From the NCBI GenBank assembly GCA_040954595.2, contig CM082594.2:5766001-5830000 (forward strand): a DNA stretch of 64,000 nt. Direction: 5' to 3'. Origin of the DNA: Balanoglossus misakiensis. Its lineage: Eukaryota > Hemichordata. Positions 1 to 11,792 of this stretch are shown in pieces; position 1 is the first letter of the stretch; the number at the start of each line of letters is the position of its first letter. The notes under the pieces are model-generated. The model was not told the DNA's origin. It saw only the letters and a program-made list of their open reading frames with translations, and searched no databases. Made by a program: the position numbers and the translations under genes.

Positions 1-1573
1 ACAAAACAAAACAAAGCCAAGAAAGAAAAATAATTAAACAATCAGAAATACGTATTTAATCAAACTGACAAGCTTCTTTGTAAAGCTGTTACACATTTGC
101 TGAAATATGTCGAAAACATATACTACTGGTAAATCATTTTACGTAATGTTGACAAGTGACATTTAATTCAACAAAATAACTAAGGAAACCATGTAAAAAC
201 ACCCGATGTGATCACCAGCAAACAATTCATCCACGTCCTGTGCGTGTATTAATGCGCATATATTGAGTAAAGACACATAGAGACGATAACATAGAGTCAA
301 CGCCCTAAAATTTCCCTTTCTGTTGATAACTACTTAACGGGAGAATTTGATATTTCCTTATGCTATTTCCGGGTTCAAATGTCAACCGTTGTCTTCGTCG
401 TGACGTGGGATAGGTGGGGAGTAAATAGCTCAAGCCGACCCGGATTGTCTTTCAAAAGATGTGTATTCGAAACCACTCAAGTGTGTAAGCTTGAAAAGGC
501 GCCGAGGCACGCACACAGCATATTTTCGAACTCTGAAATATAAACAAGCTTAACTGCCCGCCGACGGTTCTCTTATCTAAATTCATGATTTCACAGTCGA
601 AGAAAAAGTCAAGATTTATTTTTGCGCAAGTTTCTGAATTTTCAGGGGCGGGCGCTTAACGTACGCTTTTGGCTTCGAACTTGTCACTTGACAACGGCAA
701 TAGCACGCGGAAGTAAAGTACTGTGATAATGTCTGTCTGGGGGGGGGGGGGGGGCAGTAATCCTATTTTTGGTTCTTTGGAACACCCGGAAGTATAAAAA
801 AGTTTCCCAGGTGTTCAAATTCAAACTGAAAAGTAGTTCATTTTCAGCGTCAAGTTTGTGAAAAATTCTTGGCAAGGTCATTGAGAGCGGACCTTTCGAA
901 TTGATAGATCTACGGGGTGTTGTGTATCACAGGTGCGACGGAATCGGAGATTAGGTATCGAGAATTGGATACCTCCAAAAACTTTCCCTTTTACGAGGTC
1001 AACATTCTTACTTCCGCGAGAGCGTGTACACAGCTTCAGTGGTTGGGTGCAAAGGTGCGAATCCATTGCGTCTATGCAAACTGACATTTTCCCGCTTTCC
1101 AAACTCACCTGAGAGAGTGACAGCCATGTTCATCTGTTGTCATGGAAACCTTCAACGCTTTTTTCGGTGGTCAGCTTTCACGCCGTATCGACCAGACGCA
1201 AGCGCGGAGTCCACGCAGGCTCCCTTTCACTAGCTATGCAAATAACCCGCAAAAGGTATGGGGGATCGAGTCGATGAAGAGTCGGGTCAAAGGTCACGCA
1301 AGTCTTCAGCCCGGACAAAAGCTGCCGGACTATGTCACGATTCACCGTTGTATTTCTTTGGAATGGCGTCTTTAATTGGAGTCAGCATTCCTCAAATTAC
1401 TTTCAGTGCATTCTTCTAGCTAACATTTAGCCTAGTTTATACTTAGTACCTTCCCTGTCACAGCGATATAACTGGTTGATCGGAGATCGGAGAAATCACG
1501 CTCAGTGACTGGTGACTGACCAAGTTGCAAGACGTGTAGCGCCCTCAGTAGAAGATACACTTTTTCCCACAGG
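1..1573. other. Gene-free left flank of the satellite
   Basis: I see no coding exon, RNA gene or recognisable transposon here. All open frames are short and have no family resemblance. The only clear structure is a pure G run near 739-754. The segment abuts the first satellite monomer without an obvious boundary repeat. Confidence 0.6.
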
Positions 1574-4500
1574 AATAAGAGTTCCCTGCACCGCAACGAT
1601 CTGATCGTTCTTTATTCACTCATCGGCGACAAAATCGTTTTATTACGGCCTAAATAACGACTTTTTCGCTCCTTGGTTGGTCATGCGGACGGAAAGACAC
1701 GGTTTTAGCGAGTTTATCTTTCTCTCTGCTGAGCACTCCGTATTCAGACTTGCCCAAGTGAACCGCGACAAAATAATGACCAAGTTTCCCTGCATGTTTC
1801 TTACACACGACAGATAAAAACGCAGCGTAGATATTGAAATGAATTGGATTTATGAAAATGATAAAAATTACAATGATAATGTCGTTAAAAGTTTTCACCA
1901 AAAAAAAAAGAAATAGAAAAAGGTAGTCTCGAACCAACATCAGTTGACACCTTCAGGTAAAAGGGTAGCCTTCCTGAACCCTTCGCCATCGCGATGTGTG
2001 CTCGAAAAAGTCGGCAATTTTCCGCACTATATTGCAGCATAACTCCAAGGATCTTATTTGCACCGCAGCGGTGCAAATTCTTATTTGCACCGCAGCGGTG
2101 CAAATAAGAGTTCCCTGCACCGCAACGATCTGATCGTTCTTTATTCACTCATCGGCGACAAAAACGTTTTATTACGGCCTAAATAACGACTTTTTCGCTC
2201 CTTGGTTGGTCATGCGGACGGAAAGACACGGTTTTAGCGAGTTTATCTTTCTCTCTGCTGAGCACTCCGTATTCAGACTTGCCCAAGTGAACTGCGACAA
2301 AAAAAATGACCAAGTTTCCCTGCATGTTTCTTATACCCGACAGATAAAAAACGCAGCGTAGATATTGAAATGAATTGGATTTATGAAAATGATAAAAATT
2401 ACAATGATAATGTCGTTAAAAGTTTTCACCAAAAAAAAAAAGAAATAGAAAAAGGTAGTCTCGAACCAACATCAGTTGACACCTTCAGGTAAAAGGGTAG
2501 CCTTCCTGAACCCTTCGCCATCGCGATGTGTGCTCGAAAACGTCGGAAATTTTCCGCACTATATTGCAGCATAACTCAAATGATCTTATTTGCACCGCAG
2601 CGGTGCAAATTCTTATTTGCACCGCAGCGGTGCAAATAAGAGTTCCCTGCACCGCAACGATCTGATCGTTCTTTATTCACTCCTCGGCGACAAAAACGTT
2701 TTATTACGGCCTAAATAACGACTTTTTCGCTCCTTGGTTGGTCATGCGGACGGAAAGACACGGTTTTAGCGAGTTTATCTTTCTCTCTGCTGAGCACTCC
2801 GTATTCAGACTTGCCCAAGTGAACCGCGACAAAAAAATAACCAAGTTTCCCTGCATGTTTCTTATACCCGACAGATAAAAAACACAGCGTAGATATTGAA
2901 ATGAATTGGATTTATGAAAATGATAAAAATTACAATGATAATGTCGTTAAAAGTTTTCACCAAAAAAAAAGAAATAGAAAAAAGTGGTCTCGAACCAACA
3001 TCAGTTGACACCTTCATGTAAAAAGTAGCCTTCCTGAACCCTTCGCCATCGCGATGTGTACTCGAAAAAGTCGGAAATTTTCCGCACTATATTGCAGCAT
3101 AACTCCAATGATCTTATTTGCACCGCAGCGGTGCAAATTCTTATTTGCACCGCAGCGGTGCAAATAAGAGTTCCCTGCACCGCAACGATCTGATCGTTCT
3201 TTATTCACTCCTCGGCGACAAAAACGGTTTATTACGGCCTAAATAACGACTTTTTCGCTCCTTGGTTGGTCATGCGGACGGAAAGACACGGTTTTAGCGA
3301 GTTTATCTTTCTCTCTGCTGAGCACTCCGTATTCAGACTTGCCCAAGTGAACCGCGACAAAAAAAAATGACCAAGTTTCCCTGCATGTTTCTTACACACG
3401 ACAGGTAAAAAACGCAGCGTAGATATTGAAATGAATTGGATTTATGAAAATGATAAAAATTACAATGATAATGTCGTTAAAAGTTTTCACCAAAAAAAAA
3501 AAGAAATAGAAAAAGGTAGTCTCGAACCAACATCAGTTGACACCTTCAGGTAAAAGGGTAGCCTTCCTGAACCCTTCGCCATCGCGATGTGTGCTCGAAA
3601 AAGTCGGAAATTTTCCGCACTATATTGCAGCATAACTCCAATGAGCTTATTTGCACCGCAGCGGTGCAAATAAGAGTTCCCTGCACCGCAACGATCTGAT
3701 CGTTCTTTATTCACTCCTCGGCGACAAAATCGTTTTATTACGGCCTAAATAACGACTTTTTCGCTCCTTGGTTGGTCATGCGGACGGAAAGACACGGTTT
3801 TAGCGAGTTTATCTTTCTCTCTGCTGAGCACTCCGTATTCAGACTTGCCCAAGTGAACCGCGACAAAAAAATAACCAAGTTTCCCTGCATGTTTCTTATA
3901 CCCGACAGATAAAAAACACAGCGTAGATATTGAAATGAATTGGATTTATGAAAATGATAAAAATTACAATGATAATGTCGTTAAAAGTTTTCACCAAAAA
4001 AAAAGAAATAGAAAAAAGTGGTCTCGAACCAACATCAGTTGACACCTTCATGTAAAAAGTAGCCTTCCTGAACCCTTCGCCATCGCGATGTGTACTCGAA
4101 AAAGTCGGAAATTTTCCGCACTATATTGCAGCATAACTCCAATGATCTTATTTGCACCGCAGCGGTGCAAATTCTTATTTGCACCGCAGCGGTGCAAATA
4201 AGAGTTCCCTGCACCGCAACGATCTGATCGTTCTTTATTCACTCCTCGGCGACAAAAACGGTTTATTACGGCCTAAATAACGACTTTTTCGCTCCTTGGT
4301 TGGTCATGCGGACGGAAAGACACGGTTTTAGCGAGTTTATCTTTCTCTCTGCTGAGCACTCCGTATTCAGACTTGCCCAAGTGAACCGCGACAAAAAAAA
4401 ATGACCAAGTTTCCCTGCATGTTTCTTACACACGACAGATAAAAAACGCAGCGTAGATATTGAAATGAATTGGATTTATGAAAATGATAAAAATTACAAT

Positions 4501-7500
4501 GATAATGTCGTTAAAAGTTTTCACCAAAAAAAAAAAGAAATAGAAAAAGGTAGTCTCGAACCAACATCAGTTGACACCTTCAGGTAAAAGGGTAGCCTTC
4601 CTGAACCCTTCGCCATCGCGATGTGTGCTCGAAAAAGTCGGAAATTTTCCGCACTATATTGCAGCATAACTCCAATGAGCTTATTTGCACCGCAGCGGTG
4701 CAAATAAGAGTTCCCTGCACCGCAACGATCTGATCGTTCTTTATTCACTCCTCGGCGACAAAAACGGTTTATTACGGCCTAAATAACGACTTTTTCGCTC
4801 CTTGGTTGGTCATGCGGACGGAAAGACACGGTTTTAGCGAGTTTATCTTTCTCTCTGCTGAGCACTCCGTATTCAGACTTGCCCAAGTGAACCGCGACAA
4901 AAAAAATGACCAAGTTTCCCTGCATGTTTCTTACACACGACAGGTAAAAAACGCAGCGTAGATATTGAAATGAATTGGATTTATGAAAATGATAAAATTA
5001 CAATGATAATGTCGCTAAAAGTTTTCACCAAAAAAAAAGAAATAGAAAAAGGTAGTCTCGAACCAACATCAGTTGACAACTTCAGGTAAAAGGGTAGCCT
5101 TCCTGAACCCTTCGCCATCGCGATGTGTGCTCGAAAAAGTCGGAAATTTTCCGCACTATATTGCAGCATAACTCCAATGATCTTATTTGCACCGCAGCGG
5201 TGCAAATTCTTATTTGCACCGCAGCGGTGCAAATAATAGTTCCCTGCACCGCAACGATCTGATCGTTCTTTATTCACTCCTCGGCGACAAAAACGGTTTA
5301 TTACGGCCTAAATAACGACTTTTTCGCTCCTTGGTTGGTCATGCGGACGGAAAGACACGGTTTTAGCGAGTTTATCTTTCTCTCTGCTGAGCACTCCGTC
5401 TTCAGACTTGCCCAAGTGAACCGCGACAAAAAAAATGACCAAGTTTCCCTGCATGTTTCTTACACACGACAGGTAAAAAACGCAGCGTAGATATTGAAAT
5501 GAATTGGATTTATGAAAATGATAAAAATTACAATGATAATGTCGTTAAAAGTTTTCACCAAAAAAAAAAGAAATAGAAAAAGGTAGTCTCGAACCAACAT
5601 CAGTTGACACCTTCAGGTAAAAGGGTAGCCTTCCTGAACCCTTCGCCATCGCGATGTGTGCTCGAAAAAGTCGGAAATTTTCCGCACTATATTGCAGCAT
5701 AACTCCAATGAGCTTATTTGCACCGCAGCGGTGCAAATTCTTATTTGCACCGCAGCGGTGCAAATAATAGTTCCCTGCACCGCAACGATCTGATCGTTCT
5801 TTATTCACTCCTCGGCGACAAAAACGGTTTATTACGGCCTAAATAACGACTTTTTCGCTCCTTGGTTGGTCATGCGGACGGAAAGACACGGTTTTAGCGA
5901 GTTTATCTTTCTCTCTGCTGAGCACTCCGTATTCAGACTTGCCCAAGTGAACCGCGACAAAAAAATGACCAAGTTTCCCTGCATGTTTCTTACACACGAC
6001 AGGTAAAAAACGCAGCGTAGATATTGAAATGAATTGGATTTATGAAAATGATAAAAATTACAATGATAATGTCGCTAAAAGTTTTCACCAAAAAAAAAGA
6101 AATAGAAAAAGGTAGTCTCGAACCAACATCAGTTGACAACTTCAGGTAAAAGGGTAGCCTTCCTGAACCCTTCGCCATCGCGATGTGTGCTCGAAAAAGT
6201 CGGAAATTTTCCGCACTATATTGCAGCATAACTCCAATGATCTTATTTGCACCGCAGCGGTGCAAATTCTTATTTGCACCGCAGCGGTGCAAATAATAGT
6301 TCCCTGCACCGCAACGATCTGATCGTTCTTTATTCACTCCTCGGCGACAAAAACGGTTTATTACGGCCTAAATAACGACTTTTTCGCTCCTTGGTTGGTC
6401 ATGCGGACGGAAAGACACGGTTTTAGCGAGTTTATCTTTCTCTCTGCTGAGCACTCCGTATTCAGACTTGCCCAAGTGAACCGCGACAAAAAAAATGACC
6501 AAGTTTCCCTGCATGTTTCTTATACCCGACAGATAAAAAACACAGCGTAGATATTGAAATGAATTGGATTTATGAAAATGATAAAATTACAATGATAATG
6601 TCGCTAAAAGTTTTCACCAAAAAAAAAGAAATAGAAAAAGGTAGTCTCGAACCAACATCAGTTGACAACTTCAGGTAAAAGGGTAGCCTTCCTGAACCCT
6701 TCGCCATCGCGATGTGTGCTCGAAAAAGTCGGAAATTTTCCGCACTATATTGCAGCATAACTCCAATGATCTTATTTGCACCGCAGCGGTGCAAATTCTT
6801 ATTTGCACCGCAGCGGTGCAAATAATAGTTCCCTGCACCGCAACGATCTGATCGTTCTTTATTCACTCCTCGGCGACAAAAACGGTTTATTACGGCCTAA
6901 ATAACGACTTTTTCGCTCCTTGGTTGGTCATGCGGACGGAAAGACACGGTTTTAGCGAGTTTATCTTTCTCTCTGCTGAGCACTCCGTCTTCAGACTTGC
7001 CCAAGTGAACCGCGACAAAAAAAATGACCAAGTTTCCCTGCATGTTTCTTACACACGACAGGTAAAAAACGCAGCGTAGATATTGAAATGAATTGGATTT
7101 ATGAAAATGATAAAAATTACAATGATAATGTCGTTAAAAGTTTTCACCAAAAAAAAAAGAAATAGAAAAAGGTAGTCTCGAACCAACATCAGTTGACACC
7201 TTCAGGTAAAAGGGTAGCCTTCCTGAACCCTTCGCCATCGCGATGTGTGCTCGAAAAAGTCGGAAATTTTCCGCACTATATTGCAGCATAACTCCAATGA
7301 GCTTATTTGCACCGCAGCGGTGCAAATTCTTATTTGCACCGCAGCGGTGCAAATAAGAGTTCCCTGCACCGCAACGATCTGATCGTTCTTTATTCACTCC
7401 TCGGCGACAAAAACGGTTTATTACGGCCTAAATAACGACTTTTTCGCTCCTTGGTTGGTCATGCGGACGGAAAGACACGGTTTTAGCGAGTTTATCTTTC

Positions 7501-8828
7501 TCTCTGCTGAGCACTCCGTATTCAGACTTGCCCAAGTGAACCGCGACAAAAAAATGACCAAGTTTCCCTGCATGTTTCTTACACACGACAGGTAAAAAAC
7601 GCAGCGTAGATATTGAAATGAATTGGATTTATGAAAATGATAAAAATTACAATGATAATGTCGCTAAAAGTTTTCACCAAAAAAAAAGAAATAGAAAAAG
7701 GTAGTCTCGAACCAACATCAGTTGACAACTTCAGGTAAAAGGGTAGCCTTCCTGAACCCTTCGCCATCGCGATGTGTGCTCGAAAAAGTCGGAAATTTTC
7801 CGCACTATATTGCAGCATAACTCCAATGATCTTATTTGCACCGCAGCGGTGCAAATTCTTATTTGCACCGCAGCGGTGCAAATAATAGTTCCCTGCACCG
7901 CAACGATCTGATCGTTCTTTATTCACTCCTCGGCGACAAAAACGGTTTATTACGGCCTAAATAACGACTTTTTCGCTCCTTGGTTGGTCATGCGGACGGA
8001 AAGACACGGTTTTAGCGAGTTTATCTTTCTCTCTGCTGAGCACTCCGTATTCAGACTTGCCCAAGTGAACCGCGACAAAAAAAATGACCAAGTTTCCCTG
8101 CATGTTTCTTATACCCGACAGATAAAAAACACAGCGTAGATATTGAAATGAATTGGATTTATGAAAATGATAAAAATTACAATGATAATGTCGTTAAAAG
8201 TTTGCACCAAAAAAAAAAGAAATAGAAAAAGGTAGTCTCGAACCAACATCAGTTGACACCTTCAGGTAAAAGGGTAGCCTTCCTGAACCCTTCGCCATCG
8301 CGATGTGTGCTCGAAAAAGTCGGAAATGTTCCGGACTATATTGCAGCATAACTCCAATGATCTTATTTGCACCGCAGCGGTGCAAATTCTTATTTGCACC
8401 GCAGCGGTGCAAATAAGAGTTCCCTGCACCGCAACGATCTGATCGTTCTTTATTCACTCCTCGGCGACAAAATCGTTTTATTACGGCCTAAATAACGACT
8501 TTTTCGCTCCTTGGTTGGTCATGCGGACGGAAAGACACGGTTTTAGCGAGTTTATCTTCCTCTCTGCTGAGCACTCCGTATTCAGACTTGCCCAAGTGAA
8601 CCGCGACAAAAAAAATGACCAAGTTTCCCTGCATGTTTCTTATACCCGACAGATAAAAAACGCAGCGTAGATATTCAAATGAATTGGATTTATGAAAATG
8701 ATAAAAATTACAATGATAATGTCGTTAAAAGTTCTCACAAAAAAAAAAGAAATAGAAAAAAAGTGGTCTCGAACCAACATCAGTTCACACCTTCAGGTAA
8801 AAGACTAGCCTTCATGAACCCTTCGCCA
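1574..8828. repeat. Satellite array, ~530-bp monomers with higher-order units
   Basis: Anchoring on the phrase GTTCCCTGCACCGC gives monomer starts at 1581, 2110, 2642, 3170, 3676, 4204, 4710, 5239, 5770, 6299, 6828, 7359, 7888 and 8419. That is 13 full monomers plus a truncated 14th ending near 8828. Most monomers are 528-532 bp; those starting at 3170 and 4204 are 506 bp. Near its junction each carries an inverted repeat with 14-bp arms (CTTATTTGCACCGC, central A, then its complement). Most junctions carry this core twice as a 26-bp tandem; the short monomers carry it once at the following junction. A second short palindrome (AACGATC-T-GATCGTT) follows. Higher-order structure is visible: 2642-3676 and 3676-4710 are near-identical 1034-bp dimers, and 5239-6828 and 6828-8419 are near-identical ~1590-bp trimers. 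Shared variants mark them, for example CCGTCTTCAG at 5397 and 6986. Minus-strand open frames of 64-115 codons recur in every monomer but are most simply a by-product of the repeat. Confidence 0.95.
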
Positions 8829-11792
8829 CGTTGTGCTGACAAATTCACGTAGAAAGGCACAAACTGACTGAAGCAAATTGAATCACCGGCGTTTTATTGG
8901 GCAATCTTTTGTGCTGCTCAGCCATCAACTCATTGACTCGAGTGCCTACACTGGTGTCGGTTTACGTCGTGGCATACTTGGCGTTCCGGGCAACCTATCG
9001 TGGCAACTCTATCTGTTGTCAGCCATTGACGGCAATCCAGGCCTAAACATATCTCCATGGTTAATGCTCAGACGTGAAAAATCTAAGAATAACTTTAATG
9101 ATAGCTTTCGAGGAGTGGCTGCAGAAAGCAAGTTGCAGTTCGGTCACCAGATGGCGGCAGGTCTCGCGTACTTTCCGTCGTGTTCACGGCCGTGGGCCGC
9201 TCTCGCTCCGCCACGTCCCCCTTTCGTGCTCTCTTCTTTTTCATTTCCCAACCATTTTTTTTGTCTGAAACACAAATCAACGCCTCGCTGTCATCAGTGC
9301 TCCGTATCATGAACTTCACATTTTGATTTCCGTGTCCTTGGCGGTGAATAGACCATTTGTCTGTGGTCAGCTTGTTTTGGAAATAAAAAAAATACAATCA
9401 GATGCATTGTTACACCACTGCCTTCGGGGTGAAAATAGCTTCTGCCTTGCGCCAGCTTTCCGCACTTACATCCGGGTACCTTTGAAAGACCAGTGAAAAC
9501 TTTCATCACGATTCGGATGCAAAGTATACGTAAATATTTATCGCGTTACTCACCGCACGGGTGAAGAACAACAGAAAACGAGGTGCGCTATTGTTGCGTT
9601 GGCATGGGAACCAGGCGGGCATTCAAGCCGTCACATTTTGATGGCGTGCCATTTCCGTTGTCAATCATTTACCTGCGCACTATGGTGTCGCGTCCGTCAG
9701 AGTGTGACTGTACATCGCTGCTGCGCCCTTCGCGAGCTTGGTCGACAGGGATCATGGTATTCTGTGTGTAATCCAGGTTTTAATGTTGCTAATGTTTATG
9801 TTGTTGGCCTAATTCGTGATGCGACCGATTATGTGTGTGTTCGTGGTTTCGCCATGTAGCCATCTCCTTCGCACAGACAGCCGCTTCAATTTGTTTCGCG
9901 ATTCGATCCAATATAGCCACCTGTGAACACGCTTCGCAAACAAGCGACGAGTTTTCTGTAAGCAAAATGAGGAACGGCCCCCACGGAGGATGGCAACAGG
10001 TGGTTTTGCATTAAGGATGTATGCGCAATGCAATTTATACGAGCGTCGAGTTTGACCCTTTTCTTTGAATTACACTGATAATTGCTTGGAGAAATCCAAC
10101 TTCTCGTGTCATTTTCATGGCATTTTGCACATAGCTCAGCCAAAAGAAACCGAAACATCACCTTGCTTATTTGTGGGATAAACTCCAATGAATGTTTCCG
10201 CCATGTGAAAAAATCCCACTCGGCATTTCTTTCACATATCGGCGAAACTCACGGCCTTGAATGACAGTATACTTTTCAACCTAACCGGTCGAACATCCTT
10301 ATAATGTGAAAATAGCCAAGCATGCTGGTTACAAGGTTGCCCGCAAATTTTGAATGTGGAGACGTGTCCTTCTGCACGAAATGCTGCATTGTTGAGCGAT
10401 GATTTAAACACAAGCTCTAGGTCTGGGTCTTTAACGAATGTCCTTAATGTCACTGGTGTGTATTAGTTGTCTCGCCCGAGGGCACTTTCAAATTGCCATG
10501 ATCAAATGAACCACGGGGACAATGTGGGAACGACCTTACAACGCCAATTTCTGTAGCTAAACGACAGCGGTGTTTTGTAAGACAGCTCATCATTCTGACA
10601 GGCAAATCTATGAGCGTCCACCCTTTGCATTTTACAATCAAAGCAACCATTCACTTTGACGCTGGCGTACAACCTGTAGTGCTATTTGTAGTTCTGTTAT
10701 CTTTGATAACGTATGTCCACAACGGGCGACGCAGTTACCCATGTTCATATTTCTATACGCAAACTTGAAGACGGTCCAGCGTTGGGTGTGGAACCGAAAG
10801 TACACATACACGATTGTACACGCATTGCAATCGTTGCTACTGTTCGACAGCATCTGTATTGAGCATACTGTTGACTTTTGTACAGATTTTCTGCGTGACA
10901 GCTATAGACCATGATCTATACCTACAGTACAGTGTTATAAAATCCCGGACCCCCATAACACAAGGCCGGGTAGAACGGTACATGAAAAGCCATCAGTGGA
11001 CCAAGCGAATGCAAATTGGGGGTTCTAAGCATGACAAGGTAACTGACCGATAAAATGCGGTGCTGATTGTCAAACAAAACAGATCAACTGCTCAAACACA
11101 GTTAATTTTATTCCGAATCACCTGTTTTGTCGTTATATTCAAATTACAACAAAGGTCTTTTCTATCCACGAATGACAACAAAACCGTTTGGGGTTCTATC
11201 CTATTCACGTGGAGCCAATTGAAAAACAACCAACGAAAGAGAACCCGTAATTTCCCTAATTTATCAGGGGTTGCTACCTCATTGTCCAGAACTTCGTGAA
11301 ATAATCACCAACAAATGGAACGTGAACTTTACGCAGGGGGGAATACTCATCACCATTTTACAGTGATGTACTGAGGTTTGTTTACATATATAAAAAAGTC
11401 AGAAATATTTATTATGGCGAAGTTGACCAACATGGCGGAATGTACTGCCGATGCTAAGATACAAGACAACCACGTCTCCCCACGCAGGACCTGCGATTTT
11501 TTTTACTATTTCGGGATGACATATGTAATGACCTCCTCCTCCGCACGGACAATGCAATCAATGGAGGTCGAAGAGATAAAAAATGTCGTGATTAAGTACA
11601 GTCCGACAATCCATTCATCTCAGCTTTTGTCCTCCACACAATAAACCAGCCAGAATATACAGGAGTTAGTCCACGACAACCAACCACCCGACCGCTGGTA
11701 TGGACAACGAGGCGACGAGTCCGCCGCGCCTGGGAAATTTATAACACTTGGCTTGATTTTACTAAGATACCGTTGAAACGAGCTGGCCCGGG
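8829..11792. other. Intergenic, no recognisable gene
   Basis: Several open frames of 60-144 codons exist here, but they overlap on both strands and lack recognisable domains and convincing splice context. A forkhead-like TGTTTAC lies near 11379, about 410 bp upstream of the next gene. I see no transposon termini. Confidence 0.5.

Noticed and set aside
1885-8457. Recurring minus-strand frames beginning MNKERSDRCGAG in each satellite monomer
   Set aside because: They follow the repeat exactly, change length and C-terminus with single-base indels in A runs, and the LHRCGANK repeats come from the doubled palindrome. There is no sign of protein-level constraint.
1574-8828. CRISPR-like array
   Set aside because: Units are ~530 bp with no short direct repeat/unique spacer pattern, and the context is a eukaryotic genome with introns.
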